The notes: generated from the letters alone by a model not told the origin. A stretch of 64,000 bases of DNA from UBA4615 sp046046245 (GCA_046046245.1 JBJOKE010000022.1:1-64000), one strand, 5' to 3'; shown: positions 10,920 through 20,314, numbered from the stretch's first letter. Program-made: numbers and translations.

Positions 10920-11705
10920 TCAGCGCAGCGTCAGCGCGAGCGACCCGAGCGCGCCGTAGTCGGCGACGAAGGCGTCGCCCGGCGCGACCGGCACCGGCAC
11001 GACGCAGGTACCGGTGGAGATCCACTCGCCGGCGCGCAGCCCCGGGCCGTGCACGCGCAGCTCGTTCGCGATCCACAGCAGCGCGGTCCGCGGGTCGCCG
11101 AGCGCCGCGGCGCCCGTGCCCTCGGCGACGACGCGCCCGCCGACCGACGCGCGCACCGGATGCGACGCGAGGTCGACCGCCCGCCATGCGTCGGGCGCGG
11201 CCTCGCCGATCACCAGCCAGCACGCGCACGCGCAGTCGGCGATCAGCTGCGGCGCGCCCGCGTGCACGAAGTCCTGGTAGCGCGAGTCCGGCACCTCGAC
11301 CGAGGGATGCAGCGACGCGACCGCGGCCATCGTCTCGTCGAGCGTGTAGGCCGCGGCGCGCGGCGGCAGGTCGCGCGCCATCCGGAACGCGAACTCGACC
11401 TCGGCCACGCGCATCGTGTTGCCGTCCAGCGGCACCGACGCGCCGGGTGCGAGCACGCGGTCGCGCAGGTAGCGACCGGCGAGCGGCCCGTCGACGCCGA
11501 TGTGCGCCTGCCCGGCGGCGCTGGTCGCGGCGATCTTCCACGCGACGACCGGATGGCCCCAGGCGGCGGCGAGCGCGGCCTGCACCGCGTAGCCCTCGGC
11601 GCGGTCCGCGGGCCGGCAGCCGGCCGGGATCGCGTCGATGCGCGTGCGGTCGGTCCAGTGCGAGCGCAGCAGCGAGGCGGCTTCGGCGACGGCGGCGGGG
11701 GTCAT
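10920..11705 (-). CDS. 2-keto-4-pentenoate hydratase / FAH-superfamily enzyme (MhpD-like)
   Basis: 261 aa. ATG 11705 is chosen because AAGGAG lies a few bases upstream and it gives the normal MhpD-type length; a longer frame to 11858 has low-complexity, arginine-rich residues and is unlikely. Family landmarks are VVAWKIAATS, VEFAFRMARDLPPR (the metal-binding E-x-E-like region) and VEVPDSRYQDF. Such enzymes hydrate 2-oxopent-4-enoate to 4-hydroxy-2-oxovalerate late in meta-cleavage of aromatics, but no ring-cleavage dioxygenase or aldolase is nearby. Some FAH relatives are decarboxylases. It probably leads a leftward transcript through the dehalogenase and acylase. Confidence 0.82.
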   Translation of the reverse strand: MTPAAVAEAASLLRSHWTDRTRIDAIPAGCRPADRAEGYAVQAALAAAWGHPVVAWKIAATSAAGQAHIGVDGPLAGRYLRDRVLAPGASVPLDGNTMRVAEVEFAFRMARDLPPRAAAYTLDETMAAVASLHPSVEVPDSRYQDFVHAGAPQLIADCACACWLVIGEAAPDAWRAVDLASHPVRASVGGRVVAEGTGAAALGDPRTALLWIANELRVHGPGLRAGEWISTGTCVVPVPVAPGDAFVADYGALGSLALTLR

Positions 11706-11890
11706 GCGCGGGCTCCTTCGGTCGGGCGGCCCGGTGCGGGCCGGTGGGACGGCGCGCGGCGTCGACGCACGGGCGCCGCGGCGGGCGGTGGATGCTACGC
11801 CAGCGGGCCGATCCCCGTCCCGCCCGGTGGCCCGGATTCGACCGCACCGCCGGGACACGCCGCCCGATTCGTGGCAACGTCGCCGCCCTG

Positions 11891-12802
11891 ATGATCGTCT
11901 GGCTCCCCGCGTCCCTGCTCGCCGGCCTGCTGCAGGCCTGGCGGACCGCGCTGCAGCACAAGCTCCGCAGCGAGCTCTCCGTCAACGGCGCCGGCCTCGT
12001 CCGCTACGCCTACGGCGCCCCGGTCGCGGTCGTGCTCGCCCTCGCCTACTTCGGCGTGCGCGGGATCGCGTTTCCCGCGATCGACGCCGAGTACCTCGGC
12101 TGGTGCGCGGCCGCGGGCCTGTTCCAGATCCTCGGCACCAACCTGCTGATCCTCGCGTTCCGCTACCGTAACTTCGTCGTCGGCACCGCGTTCGCCAAGA
12201 CCGAGGCGATGCAGGCGGCGGTGATCGCCTGGCTGGTGCTCGGCGAGCGGCTCGGTCCGTTCGTCATCGCGGGCATCGTGTTCGGCGTCGCCGGCGTGCT
12301 GGTGCTCGCGCTCGCCGGGAAGAAGATCGGCGGCGGCGAGCTGCTGCGCTCGCTCGTGCAGCCGGCCGCGCTCTGCGGGCTGGGCACCGGCGCGCTCTTC
12401 TCGCTCACCGGCGTGATGGTCAAGCGCGCGACGCTGCACCTCGAGCTCGACGACCAGGTGGCCGAGGCGGTGTTGACGCTGCTGGTGGTGCTGGTGCTGC
12501 AGACCCTGATGCTCGGGACCTGGGTCGCGCTGCGCGAGCCCGACACCTGGGGCCGCGTGCTGCGCACCTGGCGCACCAGCGGCCAGGTCGGCCTGCTCGC
12601 GTCGCTCGGCTCGGCCTGCTGGTTCACCGGCTTCGCGACCGCGCCGATCGCGCTGGTGCGGGTGGTCGGCCAGGTCGAGGTGATCTTCACGCTGATGTTC
12701 TCGCGGCTGATGCTGCGCGAGCGGGTGAAGGCGCACGAGGTGCTCGGGCTGGTGCTGGTGACCGCGGGCGTGGTGCTCGCGCTGCTGGGCGCGCTGGGCT
12801 GA
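11891..12802 (+). CDS. EamA/DMT-family transporter
   Basis: 303 aa with about ten hydrophobic helices in two EamA-like halves, the usual layout of drug/metabolite transporters. Helix pairs include AVVLALAYFGV, FVIAGIVFGVAGVLVLALAG and VLGLVLVTAGVVLALLGALG. The conserved end-of-helix glutamate region TEAMQAAVIAWLVLGERLG (205-bp scale from the start) is typical of EamA repeats. No ribosome site is obvious in front of ATG 11891. It is divergent from the hydratase across 185 bases. Substrate unknown. Confidence 0.85.
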   Translation: MIVWLPASLLAGLLQAWRTALQHKLRSELSVNGAGLVRYAYGAPVAVVLALAYFGVRGIAFPAIDAEYLGWCAAAGLFQILGTNLLILAFRYRNFVVGTAFAKTEAMQAAVIAWLVLGERLGPFVIAGIVFGVAGVLVLALAGKKIGGGELLRSLVQPAALCGLGTGALFSLTGVMVKRATLHLELDDQVAEAVLTLLVVLVLQTLMLGTWVALREPDTWGRVLRTWRTSGQVGLLASLGSACWFTGFATAPIALVRVVGQVEVIFTLMFSRLMLRERVKAHEVLGLVLVTAGVVLALLGALG

Positions 12803-12883
12803 CGCGCGTCGCGCCCCGCCGGGCACCGGTCCGCCGCCCGACCTCTGACGGCATCGCAGTCGCCGCACCGCGCCCCTCGCGCT

Positions 12884-12889
12884 TAGAAT
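12884..12889 (+). promoter_or_regulatory. Possible -10 element of the NHL lipoprotein gene
   Basis: TAGAAT matches the sigma-70 -10 consensus at five of six bases and stands out in otherwise GC-rich sequence 62 bases before ATG 12951. No convincing -35 lies 16-18 bases upstream. Confidence 0.3.
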
Positions 12890-12950
12890 CGACCGACGGT
12901 CCCGCCAGCGGGCCGCGACACGACACAACGAGCCCACGAGGAGACCCCCC

Positions 12951-14591
12951 ATGTCCCGACGCATGTCGCGCGCGCTCGCCGCGCCCGCCGTCGTTCTCAT
13001 CGCCCTGCTCGCCGCCTGCGCCGCCCCGAGGCCGCCGGTCCCCGGTTCCGCCGCCGACGGCTGGCGGATCGAGCGCGTCGTCGAGCCCTCGCCGTTCCGG
13101 GGCGTCCACGGCCTGGGCTTCGATCCGCAGGACCGCCTGGTCGCCGGCTCGGTCGTCGGCCAGAGCCTCTACGCGGTCGACCGCGACACCGGCGCGGTGA
13201 CCACGCTGGTGGGTCCGCCGCAGGGCATGGCCGACGACGTCGCCTTCGCGCCCGACGGCACGATGGCCTGGACGGGCTTCCTCTCGGGCGATCTCTACGC
13301 GAGGAAGGGCGACGGCCCGATCCGCAAGCTCGCCTCGGGGCTGCCGGGCATCAACTCGCTCGCCTACCGCGCCGACGGCCGCCTCTTCGCCACCCAGGTC
13401 TTCCTCGGCGACGCGCTCTACGAGATCGACCCCGCGGGCGCGAAGCCGCCGCGCAAGGTCATGGAGGGCATGGGGGGCCTCAACGGCTTCCAGTTCGGCC
13501 GCGACGGCCGCCTCTACGGCCCGCTGTGGTTCAAGGGCCAGGTGGTGGCGGTGGACGTCGACGCCGCGCGCCTCGAGGTGATCGCCGACGGCTTCAAGGT
13601 GCCGGCCGCGGTGAACATCGACTCGCAGGGCCGGATCTTCGTGGTCGACACGAAGGCCGGCCAGCTGGTGCGCATCGACCCGGCCACCCGCGCGAAGACC
13701 GTCGTCGCGCAGCTCTCGAGCTCGCTCGACAACCTCGCGATCGACTCGAAGGACCGGATCTTCGTGTCGAACATGGCCGACGCCGGCATCCAGGAGGTGG
13801 ACGCGCCGAGCGGCCGCGTCAGGCAGGTCACCCGGGGCCGGCTCGCCGCGCCCGGCGGCGTCGCGATCGCGGGCCACGAGGTCTACGTCGCGGACCTGTT
13901 CGCCTTCCGCCGCGTCGACGCCGCGACCGGTCGCGTCACCGACCTCGCGCGGATGCACGGCGACGAGCTCGAGTACCCGTTCAGCGTGACCGCGAACGCG
14001 CGCTCGGTCGTGCTGTCGAGCTGGTTCACCTCGAGCGTGCAGGTCTTCGACCGCGCGAGCGGCAAGCCCACGCTGATGGTCCACGGCCTGGCCGCGCCGC
14101 ACGATGCGGTCCAGCTCGCCGACGGCAGCCTGATGGTCGCCGAGCTCGGCACCGGGAAGCTGCTGCACGTGAGCGGGCCCGAGGGCAAGACCCGGCGGGC
14201 GCTCGCCGACGGCCTGGCCGCGCCGATCGGCCTCGCGCACGACAGCCGCGACTGGTACGTGACCGAGTTCGGCTCCGGCGCCGTGACCCGCATCGATGGC
14301 CGGACCGGCGAGAAGCGCGTGGTGGCCGGGGGGCTGCAGGGCCCCGAGGGCATCGCACGGCGCGACGACGGCACGCTGGTGGTCGTCGAGGCCGGCGCGA
14401 AGCGGATCGTCGAGGTCGACCCGGCCACCGGGATCGTGACCCCGATCGCCACGAGCCTGCCGATCGGCTCGACGGGTCCGGCGGGCGTGCCGCCGAGCTA
14501 CATCCCCACCGGCGTCGCGATCGGCGCGGACGGCTCGGTCTGGTTCGCGTCGGACGTCGACAACGGGCTCTACCGGCTGGTGAAGCGCTGA
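12951..14591 (+). CDS. NHL/SMP-30-type beta-propeller lipoprotein
   Basis: 546 aa. The N-terminus is a lipoprotein signal: MSRRMSRAL, a hydrophobic stretch, then the lipobox LLAAC, so the mature protein is expected to be lipid-anchored outside the cytoplasm. The remainder is a series of repeats of the form hGxDxxGRLYxxD (for example GRIFVVDTKAGQLVRID and GSVWFASDVDNGLYRL), as in NHL, SMP-30 and virginiamycin-B-lyase-like propellers. GAGGAGA precedes ATG 12951; the internal ATG at 12963 is also possible. No catalytic assignment can be made; a scaffold or a lactonase-like enzyme are both open. Confidence 0.78.
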   Translation: MSRRMSRALAAPAVVLIALLAACAAPRPPVPGSAADGWRIERVVEPSPFRGVHGLGFDPQDRLVAGSVVGQSLYAVDRDTGAVTTLVGPPQGMADDVAFAPDGTMAWTGFLSGDLYARKGDGPIRKLASGLPGINSLAYRADGRLFATQVFLGDALYEIDPAGAKPPRKVMEGMGGLNGFQFGRDGRLYGPLWFKGQVVAVDVDAARLEVIADGFKVPAAVNIDSQGRIFVVDTKAGQLVRIDPATRAKTVVAQLSSSLDNLAIDSKDRIFVSNMADAGIQEVDAPSGRVRQVTRGRLAAPGGVAIAGHEVYVADLFAFRRVDAATGRVTDLARMHGDELEYPFSVTANARSVVLSSWFTSSVQVFDRASGKPTLMVHGLAAPHDAVQLADGSLMVAELGTGKLLHVSGPEGKTRRALADGLAAPIGLAHDSRDWYVTEFGSGAVTRIDGRTGEKRVVAGGLQGPEGIARRDDGTLVVVEAGAKRIVEVDPATGIVTPIATSLPIGSTGPAGVPPSYIPTGVAIGADGSVWFASDVDNGLYRLVKR

Positions 14592-14743
14592 GCGTCGGCG
14601 GCGGGGCAGGCCGAGTCGCGTCGGCCGGGGCCGGCGCGTGGCCGGGCCGCACGGCGCGCGGGCCTGCGGTCCGCTTCGCGGGGCGCCGTGTCGCGCGGTC
14701 GCGGCCGCCGGACTACGATGCCCGCATCCAGGAGGAGACCCCC

Positions 14744-15679
14744 ATGCTGCACCCGCAGGCCCGCGCGCTGCTCGACCTGATCGCGTCGAGCGGCATCCCG
14801 CCCACCCACACGCTGAGCCCGGCCGACGCGCGCCGCTTCTATCGCGAGCGCCGCACGTTCACGCAGCCCGACCCGCCGCCGCTGCCCGAGGTCCGCGATC
14901 TCGCCGCCGACGGCCCCGCGGGTCCGATCCCGCTGCGCCTCTACCGGCCGCGCACCGACGCCGGCGCGCTGCCGGTGCTGGTCTACTACCACGGCGGCGG
15001 CTGGGTGATCGGCGACCTCGACACCCACGACGTGCTGTGCCGCGAGCTCGCGCTGCAGGCGGGCTGCGCGGTCGTCGCGGTCGACTACCGGATGGGCCCC
15101 GAGGACCGCTTCCCCGCGGCGGTCGACGACTGCGTCGCCGCCACGCGATGGGTCCGCGCGAACGCGACCGCGCTCGGCGTCGACGCGTCGCGGCTGGCGG
15201 TGGGCGGCGACAGCGCCGGCGGCAACCTCGCCGCGGTGGTGGCGATCGCCGCGCGCGACGCGGGCGACCTGCCGATCGCGTTCCAGCTGCTGATCTACCC
15301 GGCCACCGACCAGCGCCGCGTCGCGCCCTCGCACACCGCGAACGCGCAGGGCTACCTGCTGACCGCGGACTCGATGCGCTACTACCACGACCACTACATC
15401 GACGATCCGAAGCACGACCTCGACTGGCGCGCCTCGCCGCTGCTCGCCGAGTCGCTCGCGGGCCTGCCGCCGGCGCTGGTGCTCGTGGCCGGCTACGACC
15501 CGCTGCGCGACGAGGGCGTGCAGTACGCGCAGCGCCTCACCGAGTCGGGCTGCCGTGCGACCCTGGTGAGCTTCGAGCGGATGATCCACGGCTTCGTGCC
15601 GATGGGCCGCGCGATCGACGAGGCGCGCGAGGCGGTGGCGATGTGCGCGGACGCGCTGCGGCGCGGGCTGCAGGGCTGA
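14744..15679 (+). CDS. Alpha/beta hydrolase, hormone-sensitive lipase family esterase
   Basis: 311 aa. The oxyanion motif HGGGW (in YYHGGGWVIGDLDTH), nucleophile elbow GDSAGG and an acid/base pair near the end (GYDPLRDEG and HGF) define the bacterial HSL family of cytoplasmic carboxylesterases. Length is typical. ATG 14744 follows AGGAGGAGA at good spacing. It hydrolyses short acyl esters; the physiological substrate is unknown. It converges on a second, exported hydrolase of a different family. Confidence 0.9.
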   Translation: MLHPQARALLDLIASSGIPPTHTLSPADARRFYRERRTFTQPDPPPLPEVRDLAADGPAGPIPLRLYRPRTDAGALPVLVYYHGGGWVIGDLDTHDVLCRELALQAGCAVVAVDYRMGPEDRFPAAVDDCVAATRWVRANATALGVDASRLAVGGDSAGGNLAAVVAIAARDAGDLPIAFQLLIYPATDQRRVAPSHTANAQGYLLTADSMRYYHDHYIDDPKHDLDWRASPLLAESLAGLPPALVLVAGYDPLRDEGVQYAQRLTESGCRATLVSFERMIHGFVPMGRAIDEAREAVAMCADALRRGLQG

Positions 15680-15688
15680 CCGGCCCGA

Positions 15689-16972
15689 TCACCGTCGGGG
15701 ATCGAAGACCTGGTTCTTCACCACCGAGAAGCACAGCGGGGGCGCGATCTGCCCGTGATAGACGAGCAGCGTGCCGGCCGCGGCGATCTGGGCGTCGATC
15801 GCGGCCTTGAAGGCCGGGATCGTCTCGATGTCGATCGCGGTCGTCGGCGCGTTGCGGCTGCGGAACGAGGCCTGAGCGAGCGACATGTTCTTCACGGGCA
15901 CCACGGTGTCCCGTCCGCCGTGGCAGAGCGTGATGGGCGCACGCGGCGTCCAGTCGATCACGTCGTTCTGCACGAGGCGCCGCCGGACGGGCGAGCCCGC
16001 GTCGCCGGCGATCGCCTCGGCCATGGCCGGGGTCAGCAGGCCGGTCGGACCGGTCAGCGCGACCGGCAGCGCACCGGTGCCCAGCAGCGTGGCGAGGTCG
16101 GCCGATCCGGGCAGCAGCGATTCGACGGTCGAGGCCCATGGTGACCGGAAGGCGGCCGACGCCGACGCGTAGACGTCGCCGTAGTTCTTCTGGAGCGCGG
16201 TCAGGCCAAACGCGAACAGCACGGAGCCGAGGTCGGTCGGCGCGGTGACCGCGTCGGCGAAGGTCGTGCTCAGCGAGTAGAAGCCCGCCATCGGGGCCGA
16301 GGCGGTCACCGCGAACTCGGCAGCATGGTCGCGCTCGAGCGCGCGCTGGGTGGCGAGCGTCGAATGTCCGCCCTGCGAGTAGCCGGTGAGGAACAGCTTG
16401 CCGCTCGTCGCGACGCCGAGGTCGGCGAGCATCCGCATGCCCGCGCGCAGCGCGTCGATACTGGTGCGCCCCATGTTCTCGGCATCGAGGTAGGGGTGGT
16501 AGCCGAGGGAGGACTCGCCGTATCCGAGGTAGTCCGGCATGACCACCGCGTAGCCCTGCGACGCGAAGTAGCCGTAGGCGAGGAAGACCTCGAGGTTCGC
16601 CGGATCCGACATCGTCGACGACTTCAGGATCTGGGTGCCGTGGTGATAGACCAGCACCGGATACGGCCCCGGGCAGCCCGAGGGCACGAGCAGACCCATG
16701 CCGGCCACCGCCTCCCGGCCCTGGGGATCCACGGTCCGGTAGGTGGCCTGGCGCAGCGTGACCTCGCAGGCCGCGGGGCCGCCGATCAGCCCTGCGAGCC
16801 CGGGCAGCGCCGCGACCGCCGCGTCGACCTGCGCCCGCGTCAGCGACGCCTTGACGCTCTGCGTCACCACCTGCCCGCGGGTACTGACGTCCGAGCCGCC
16901 GCACCCGGCGAACATCGCGACCGTCACCGCGACCGCCGCTGCGGCCCGCCCTGCCCTCGCTCCCTCGATCAT
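15689..16972 (-). CDS. Secreted lipase-like alpha/beta hydrolase (lipoprotein)
   Basis: 427 aa from ATG 16972, chosen because AAGGAA lies six bases upstream; an ATG seven codons earlier is less well placed. The N-terminus is a lipoprotein signal ending VAMFAGCGG. The fold is alpha/beta hydrolase: YHHGTQ oxyanion region, nucleophile elbow GYSQGG, a following CHGGRDTVVP segment carrying the likely acid, and a late histidine in VYHGQ. Overall order resembles bacterial secretory (LIP-type) lipases. It is convergent with the HSL esterase, with only nine bases between stop codons. Confidence 0.8.
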   Translation of the reverse strand: MIEGARAGRAAAAVAVTVAMFAGCGGSDVSTRGQVVTQSVKASLTRAQVDAAVAALPGLAGLIGGPAACEVTLRQATYRTVDPQGREAVAGMGLLVPSGCPGPYPVLVYHHGTQILKSSTMSDPANLEVFLAYGYFASQGYAVVMPDYLGYGESSLGYHPYLDAENMGRTSIDALRAGMRMLADLGVATSGKLFLTGYSQGGHSTLATQRALERDHAAEFAVTASAPMAGFYSLSTTFADAVTAPTDLGSVLFAFGLTALQKNYGDVYASASAAFRSPWASTVESLLPGSADLATLLGTGALPVALTGPTGLLTPAMAEAIAGDAGSPVRRRLVQNDVIDWTPRAPITLCHGGRDTVVPVKNMSLAQASFRSRNAPTTAIDIETIPAFKAAIDAQIAAAGTLLVYHGQIAPPLCFSVVKNQVFDPRR

Positions 16973-17109
16973 CGTCGGTTCCTTCGCGGCCACCGGGCCG
17001 CCGGCGCGACGATCCTGCGTCCGTCACACCGGGGCGCGCCACCGGATTCGGGCAGTGCGGCCACCGGGATCGGGCACGACCGATGCGGGCGCCCGGACCC
17101 GGGCGCGCG

Positions 17110-18042
17110 TCAGAGGAGGCGGCGGCGCGTCCGGGACGGCGGCTCGCCGTACCGCTCGCGGTAATGGCGAGCGAAGTCCCCGGGATTCCAGAAGCCCCAG
17201 CGCGCGGCCACCTCGGTCACGCTGCCCCGTCCCGCGAGCAGGTCGAGCCGGGCGGCGTCGAGGCGCGACTGGCGGTGGTACCGGATCGGAGAGGCCCCGA
17301 CCTCGCGCCGGAACGCGAGCGTGAGCGCGCGCACGCTGACGCCCGCATGACCCGCGAGGTCCGCGAGCGACACGTCTTCCTGCAGGTGCGCGTGCAGCCA
17401 GTCGCGCGCCCGCGCGACGGACGGCGAGGGTGCAGGCGCCTCCTTCGCGACGCCGGCGCGCGACCCGAGCGCCGCGACGAGCTCGCCGAGCGCCGATTCG
17501 CGCAGCAGCGTCCCGAAGCCGGGCGGCAGCCGCTGAGCATGCGGTGCGTTGCGCCACAGCGCGTCGACGATGCCGCCGAGGGCGGCCGACAGCGACGGAT
17601 CCTCGATGCGACCGTGGCGCAGCATCTCGCGGGGCGCGGGGCGCCCCCACCATGTCCGCCACGCGCGGTCGAGCGCGGCGGTCTCCAGGGCCACCGTGAC
17701 CACCTGCGCGCTCGCGTCGAAGCGCAGGCCGTCGTCGCGGTCCGGCGCGTACGCGACCCAGTCGCCGCCGGCCACCGCCTGGGCCGAACGATCGCGCAGC
17801 AAGTCCACGCGACCGGCGAGCAGCCGCGACACGGTCCAGTGCGGGCGCGACGCGACGACGTCGACCTCGAGCCCGCGCCCGTATCCGAGCCGGGTCACCG
17901 ACAGGCCGCCGAAGTCGGCATGGGCGAGGTCGAACGGGCCGCGCGCGGGCCCGCTGCGGCGGATGCGATGGGCGCCGAGCAGGGGCGCGACCGCCGACTC
18001 GAACTCGTCGGATCGGCTCGATGCGAGCGTGTGGCGGATCAT
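17110..18042 (-). CDS. AraC-family transcriptional regulator
   Basis: 310 aa from the ATG at 18042, which overlaps the upstream stop as ATGA; a longer frame to 18117 runs into the preceding gene. The N-terminal 200 residues are an AraC-binding-like ligand domain. The last 100 hold two helix-turn-helix motifs (DVSLADLAGHAGVSVRALTLAF and VTEVAARWGFWNPGDFARHYRERYG, quoted here in part), with the usual second-helix sequence. Probably senses a substrate of, and regulates, the MFS/acyl-CoA-dehydrogenase-like operon of which it is the last gene. The effector is unknown. Confidence 0.9.
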   Translation of the reverse strand: MIRHTLASSRSDEFESAVAPLLGAHRIRRSGPARGPFDLAHADFGGLSVTRLGYGRGLEVDVVASRPHWTVSRLLAGRVDLLRDRSAQAVAGGDWVAYAPDRDDGLRFDASAQVVTVALETAALDRAWRTWWGRPAPREMLRHGRIEDPSLSAALGGIVDALWRNAPHAQRLPPGFGTLLRESALGELVAALGSRAGVAKEAPAPSPSVARARDWLHAHLQEDVSLADLAGHAGVSVRALTLAFRREVGASPIRYHRQSRLDAARLDLLAGRGSVTEVAARWGFWNPGDFARHYRERYGEPPSRTRRRLL

Positions 18043-19025
18043 GGCCGGGCCGGTGGTCCCGGCGTCGCCGGGCCGGTCGCGGGCACGGCGTCCGGCGCCC
18101 GCCCGAACGCCGTCCACGCGGTCCGCGTACGCTGCCGGCGCGCCGCCTGCCCGAGCGCGAGCAGCGCCGCGTCGCGCAGCCAGCGCCCGCGCGCCGCACT
18201 ACGCGTCGGGGTCCACAGCGCGCCGACCTCGTCGACCACCGCGTCGGCGAAGGCGAGCGCGCCGGCCGCGAGCACGGCCGTTCCGGCGCTGCGCGCATCG
18301 CGCCGCGCGCAGTCGCCGAGCAGCGCGATCGCGGCGACCGCGCGCTCGCACCACGCGAGCGGCCAATCGGCCGCGCGCGCCTCGACCAGCAGGCTGGCGA
18401 GCACGCAGGCGTGGATGAACAGGTTCTCGACCAGCCCGAAGGGCTTGGCATGGTCGGCGTAGCCGTCGCCGCGCAGCACGTCGGCCGCGGCGACCGGCAC
18501 CGCCTCCAGCCGCAGCGCCGCGTGCGGCAGCTCGGGCACCACTCGCTGCGGCGACCCGGTCTCGCGCACCACGCCCGGCGCCGCGAGCGGCACGCGCACG
18601 ACAGCGAGGCTGCCCGGTCCGGACGCCGGACCGTCGACCGCGCGGGCGAGCACGAGGAGCACGGTGTCGGTCGACGGCACCAGCGCCCATGACTTGTGGC
18701 CGTCGAGCCGCAGCACTTCGCCGTCGCGGCGCAGCGCGGTCCCGATCTCGGTGATCCGTCGGCCGGACTCGTTCGCGCAGAAGGCTGCCGGCGCGCCCGG
18801 CGCGGCGCCGAAGGCGGCCTGGAGCGCGCCCTGGTAGCCGCAGAAGAACGCCCAGGCCACGCGGTCCGCACGGGTCGCGGCGAGCACGGCCGCGTCGAAC
18901 GGGTGGGCGTCGGCGGCGTCGGACTGCGCCGCGCGCCAGGCCCGCAGCCAGTCGTCGGCGGCCTCGCAGGCCGGGGCCGCCTCGCCCGGCCCGAGCAGCG
19001 CGGCGGGCAGGTCGCGGCGTGCCAC
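18039..19025 (-). CDS. Short acyl-CoA-dehydrogenase-like protein
   Basis: 328 aa beginning with GTG directly after the TGA of the MFS gene, and ending in an ATGA overlap with the AraC gene. The central part has the beta-domain pattern of acyl-CoA dehydrogenases (CANESGRRITEIGTALRRDG, then LRLDGHKSWALVPSTDTVLLV) and a helical C-terminal half. It is 50-60 residues shorter than ordinary members, and I do not see the usual catalytic glutamate or the C-terminal FAD/dimer signature. It may be a divergent FAD enzyme, a 4-hydroxybenzoate-hydroxylase-like oxygenase component or a non-catalytic relative. The protein family is fairly clear, the reaction is not. Confidence 0.65.
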   Translation of the reverse strand: MARRDLPAALLGPGEAAPACEAADDWLRAWRAAQSDAADAHPFDAAVLAATRADRVAWAFFCGYQGALQAAFGAAPGAPAAFCANESGRRITEIGTALRRDGEVLRLDGHKSWALVPSTDTVLLVLARAVDGPASGPGSLAVVRVPLAAPGVVRETGSPQRVVPELPHAALRLEAVPVAAADVLRGDGYADHAKPFGLVENLFIHACVLASLLVEARAADWPLAWCERAVAAIALLGDCARRDARSAGTAVLAAGALAFADAVVDEVGALWTPTRSAARGRWLRDAALLALGQAARRQRTRTAWTAFGRAPDAVPATGPATPGPPARP

Positions 19026-20210
19026 TCAGGCCCCCGCCGCCGCCGCTCGCCGCTCCCGCGGCAGCCACATCGCGGCGAAGGAGGTCACCGCGGCCACGCA
19101 GGCCATCACGACGAGCAGCGTGCCGAAACCCGCGGCCTTCACCGCGGGCCCGAGCGCCCAGACCGCGCCCGAGCTCACGCCGAACGACACCGCGAGCCGC
19201 ATGCCGCTCACCCGCGAGCGCATCCGGTCGTCGACGTAGCGGACGATCATCGCGTCGGCGAACGGGATCGCGCCGAACACCAGGCTCATCAGCAGCGCGA
19301 GCAGCGCGAAGAACACCCAGCCCTGCGCCTGCGACGCGAGCAGCAGCACCGGCACCTGCGCGGCGACGATCGCCAGGTAGAGCGGCTTGAGCGGCACGCG
19401 GTCGATCAGCCGGCCCACCAGCAGCTGCGCGAACGAGCCGATCACGTAGACCACCGCGAGCAGCGCGCCGAGCGTGGCCGGGTCGCTGACGAGGCCGGTG
19501 AGCCGCTCGGCGAGCAGCGGCCCGTTGCCGTTGGTGGTCAGGTTGAAGAGCAGGCTGCCGGTGATCGCGGTGGCGGTCATCACGACGAAGGCCCGGGCGA
19601 GGTCCGCCGGCTCGAGCGAGGCGGCCGACTTGCGCGCGCGCTTCGACGGCGGCTCGCTCTCGCGCGGGCTCACCATCGCGAACGCGATGCCCGCCGCGAT
19701 CGACACCAGTCCGGGCACCGCGAAGGCCGCGCGCCAGCCCAGCCACTTCACCAGCGCGCCGGTGACGATGGCCGCGGCGGCCACCCCGAGGTTGCCCGCG
19801 AGGCCGTTGACGCCGATGACCGCGCCCGGCTTCTCGGCGCGCTCGACCAGCATCGGGATGCCCACCGGGTGGTAGATCGACGCGAAGGCGCCCATCAGCA
19901 GCAGCGCGCCGGCGAGCTGCCAGGCCGACTGCGTGAGGGCCGCGAGGCAGGACGCGGCGCCGATGCCGAAGAAGAACACCAGCATCATGGCCCGCCGGCC
20001 CCAGAGGTCGCCGAGCCGCCCCGAGGGCAGCGAGCCCAGACCGAACAGCAGGAACGCGCCGGTCGCGTAGGGCATCAGGTCCTCCCAGCGCGACAGGCCG
20101 AACTCCGGCGCGATCGTGACCACCGCGGTCGCGAAGATCAGCAGCACCAGGTGGTCGAGCGCATGGGCGAGGTTCAGCAGCAGCGAGGTGGCGCGGTCCG
20201 ATGCGGCCAT
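19026..20210 (-). CDS. MFS transporter
   Basis: 394 aa with twelve predicted helices. The motif between helices 2 and 3 (GRLGDLWGRRAMML) is the MFS motif A, and PVGIPMLVERAEKPG marks the central part of a half-transporter. It is the first gene of a leftward three-gene operon whose other members start with no gap. The operon arrangement suggests uptake or efflux of the compound handled by the acyl-CoA-dehydrogenase-like enzyme, under AraC control. The substrate is not predictable. Confidence 0.88.
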   Translation of the reverse strand: MAASDRATSLLLNLAHALDHLVLLIFATAVVTIAPEFGLSRWEDLMPYATGAFLLFGLGSLPSGRLGDLWGRRAMMLVFFFGIGAASCLAALTQSAWQLAGALLLMGAFASIYHPVGIPMLVERAEKPGAVIGVNGLAGNLGVAAAAIVTGALVKWLGWRAAFAVPGLVSIAAGIAFAMVSPRESEPPSKRARKSAASLEPADLARAFVVMTATAITGSLLFNLTTNGNGPLLAERLTGLVSDPATLGALLAVVYVIGSFAQLLVGRLIDRVPLKPLYLAIVAAQVPVLLLASQAQGWVFFALLALLMSLVFGAIPFADAMIVRYVDDRMRSRVSGMRLAVSFGVSSGAVWALGPAVKAAGFGTLLVVMACVAAVTSFAAMWLPRERRAAAAGA

Positions 20211-20305
20211 CGGTGTCTCCGGAGGGCGTGGCGCGAGCGGTCATCCTAGGGACGAAGCCGATGCGCGTCGAGGCGGACGTGCCGAAGCCGGACCGCGGAC
20301 GGCCG

Positions 20306-20314
20306 TGCTATCGT
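20306..20314 (+). promoter_or_regulatory. Possible extended -10 just before an MFS gene
   Basis: TGCTATCGT fits an extended -10 (TGn followed by TATCGT) 10 bases before ATG 20325. No Shine-Dalgarno sequence lies between it and the ATG, so a very short or absent 5' leader is implied. A similar TGCTAGCCT stands before the MFS gene at 41937. Confidence 0.3.

Noticed and set aside
11706..11858. N-terminal extension of the hydratase to 11858
   Set aside because: Residues are low-complexity Arg/Pro and a good AAGGAG site supports ATG 11705.
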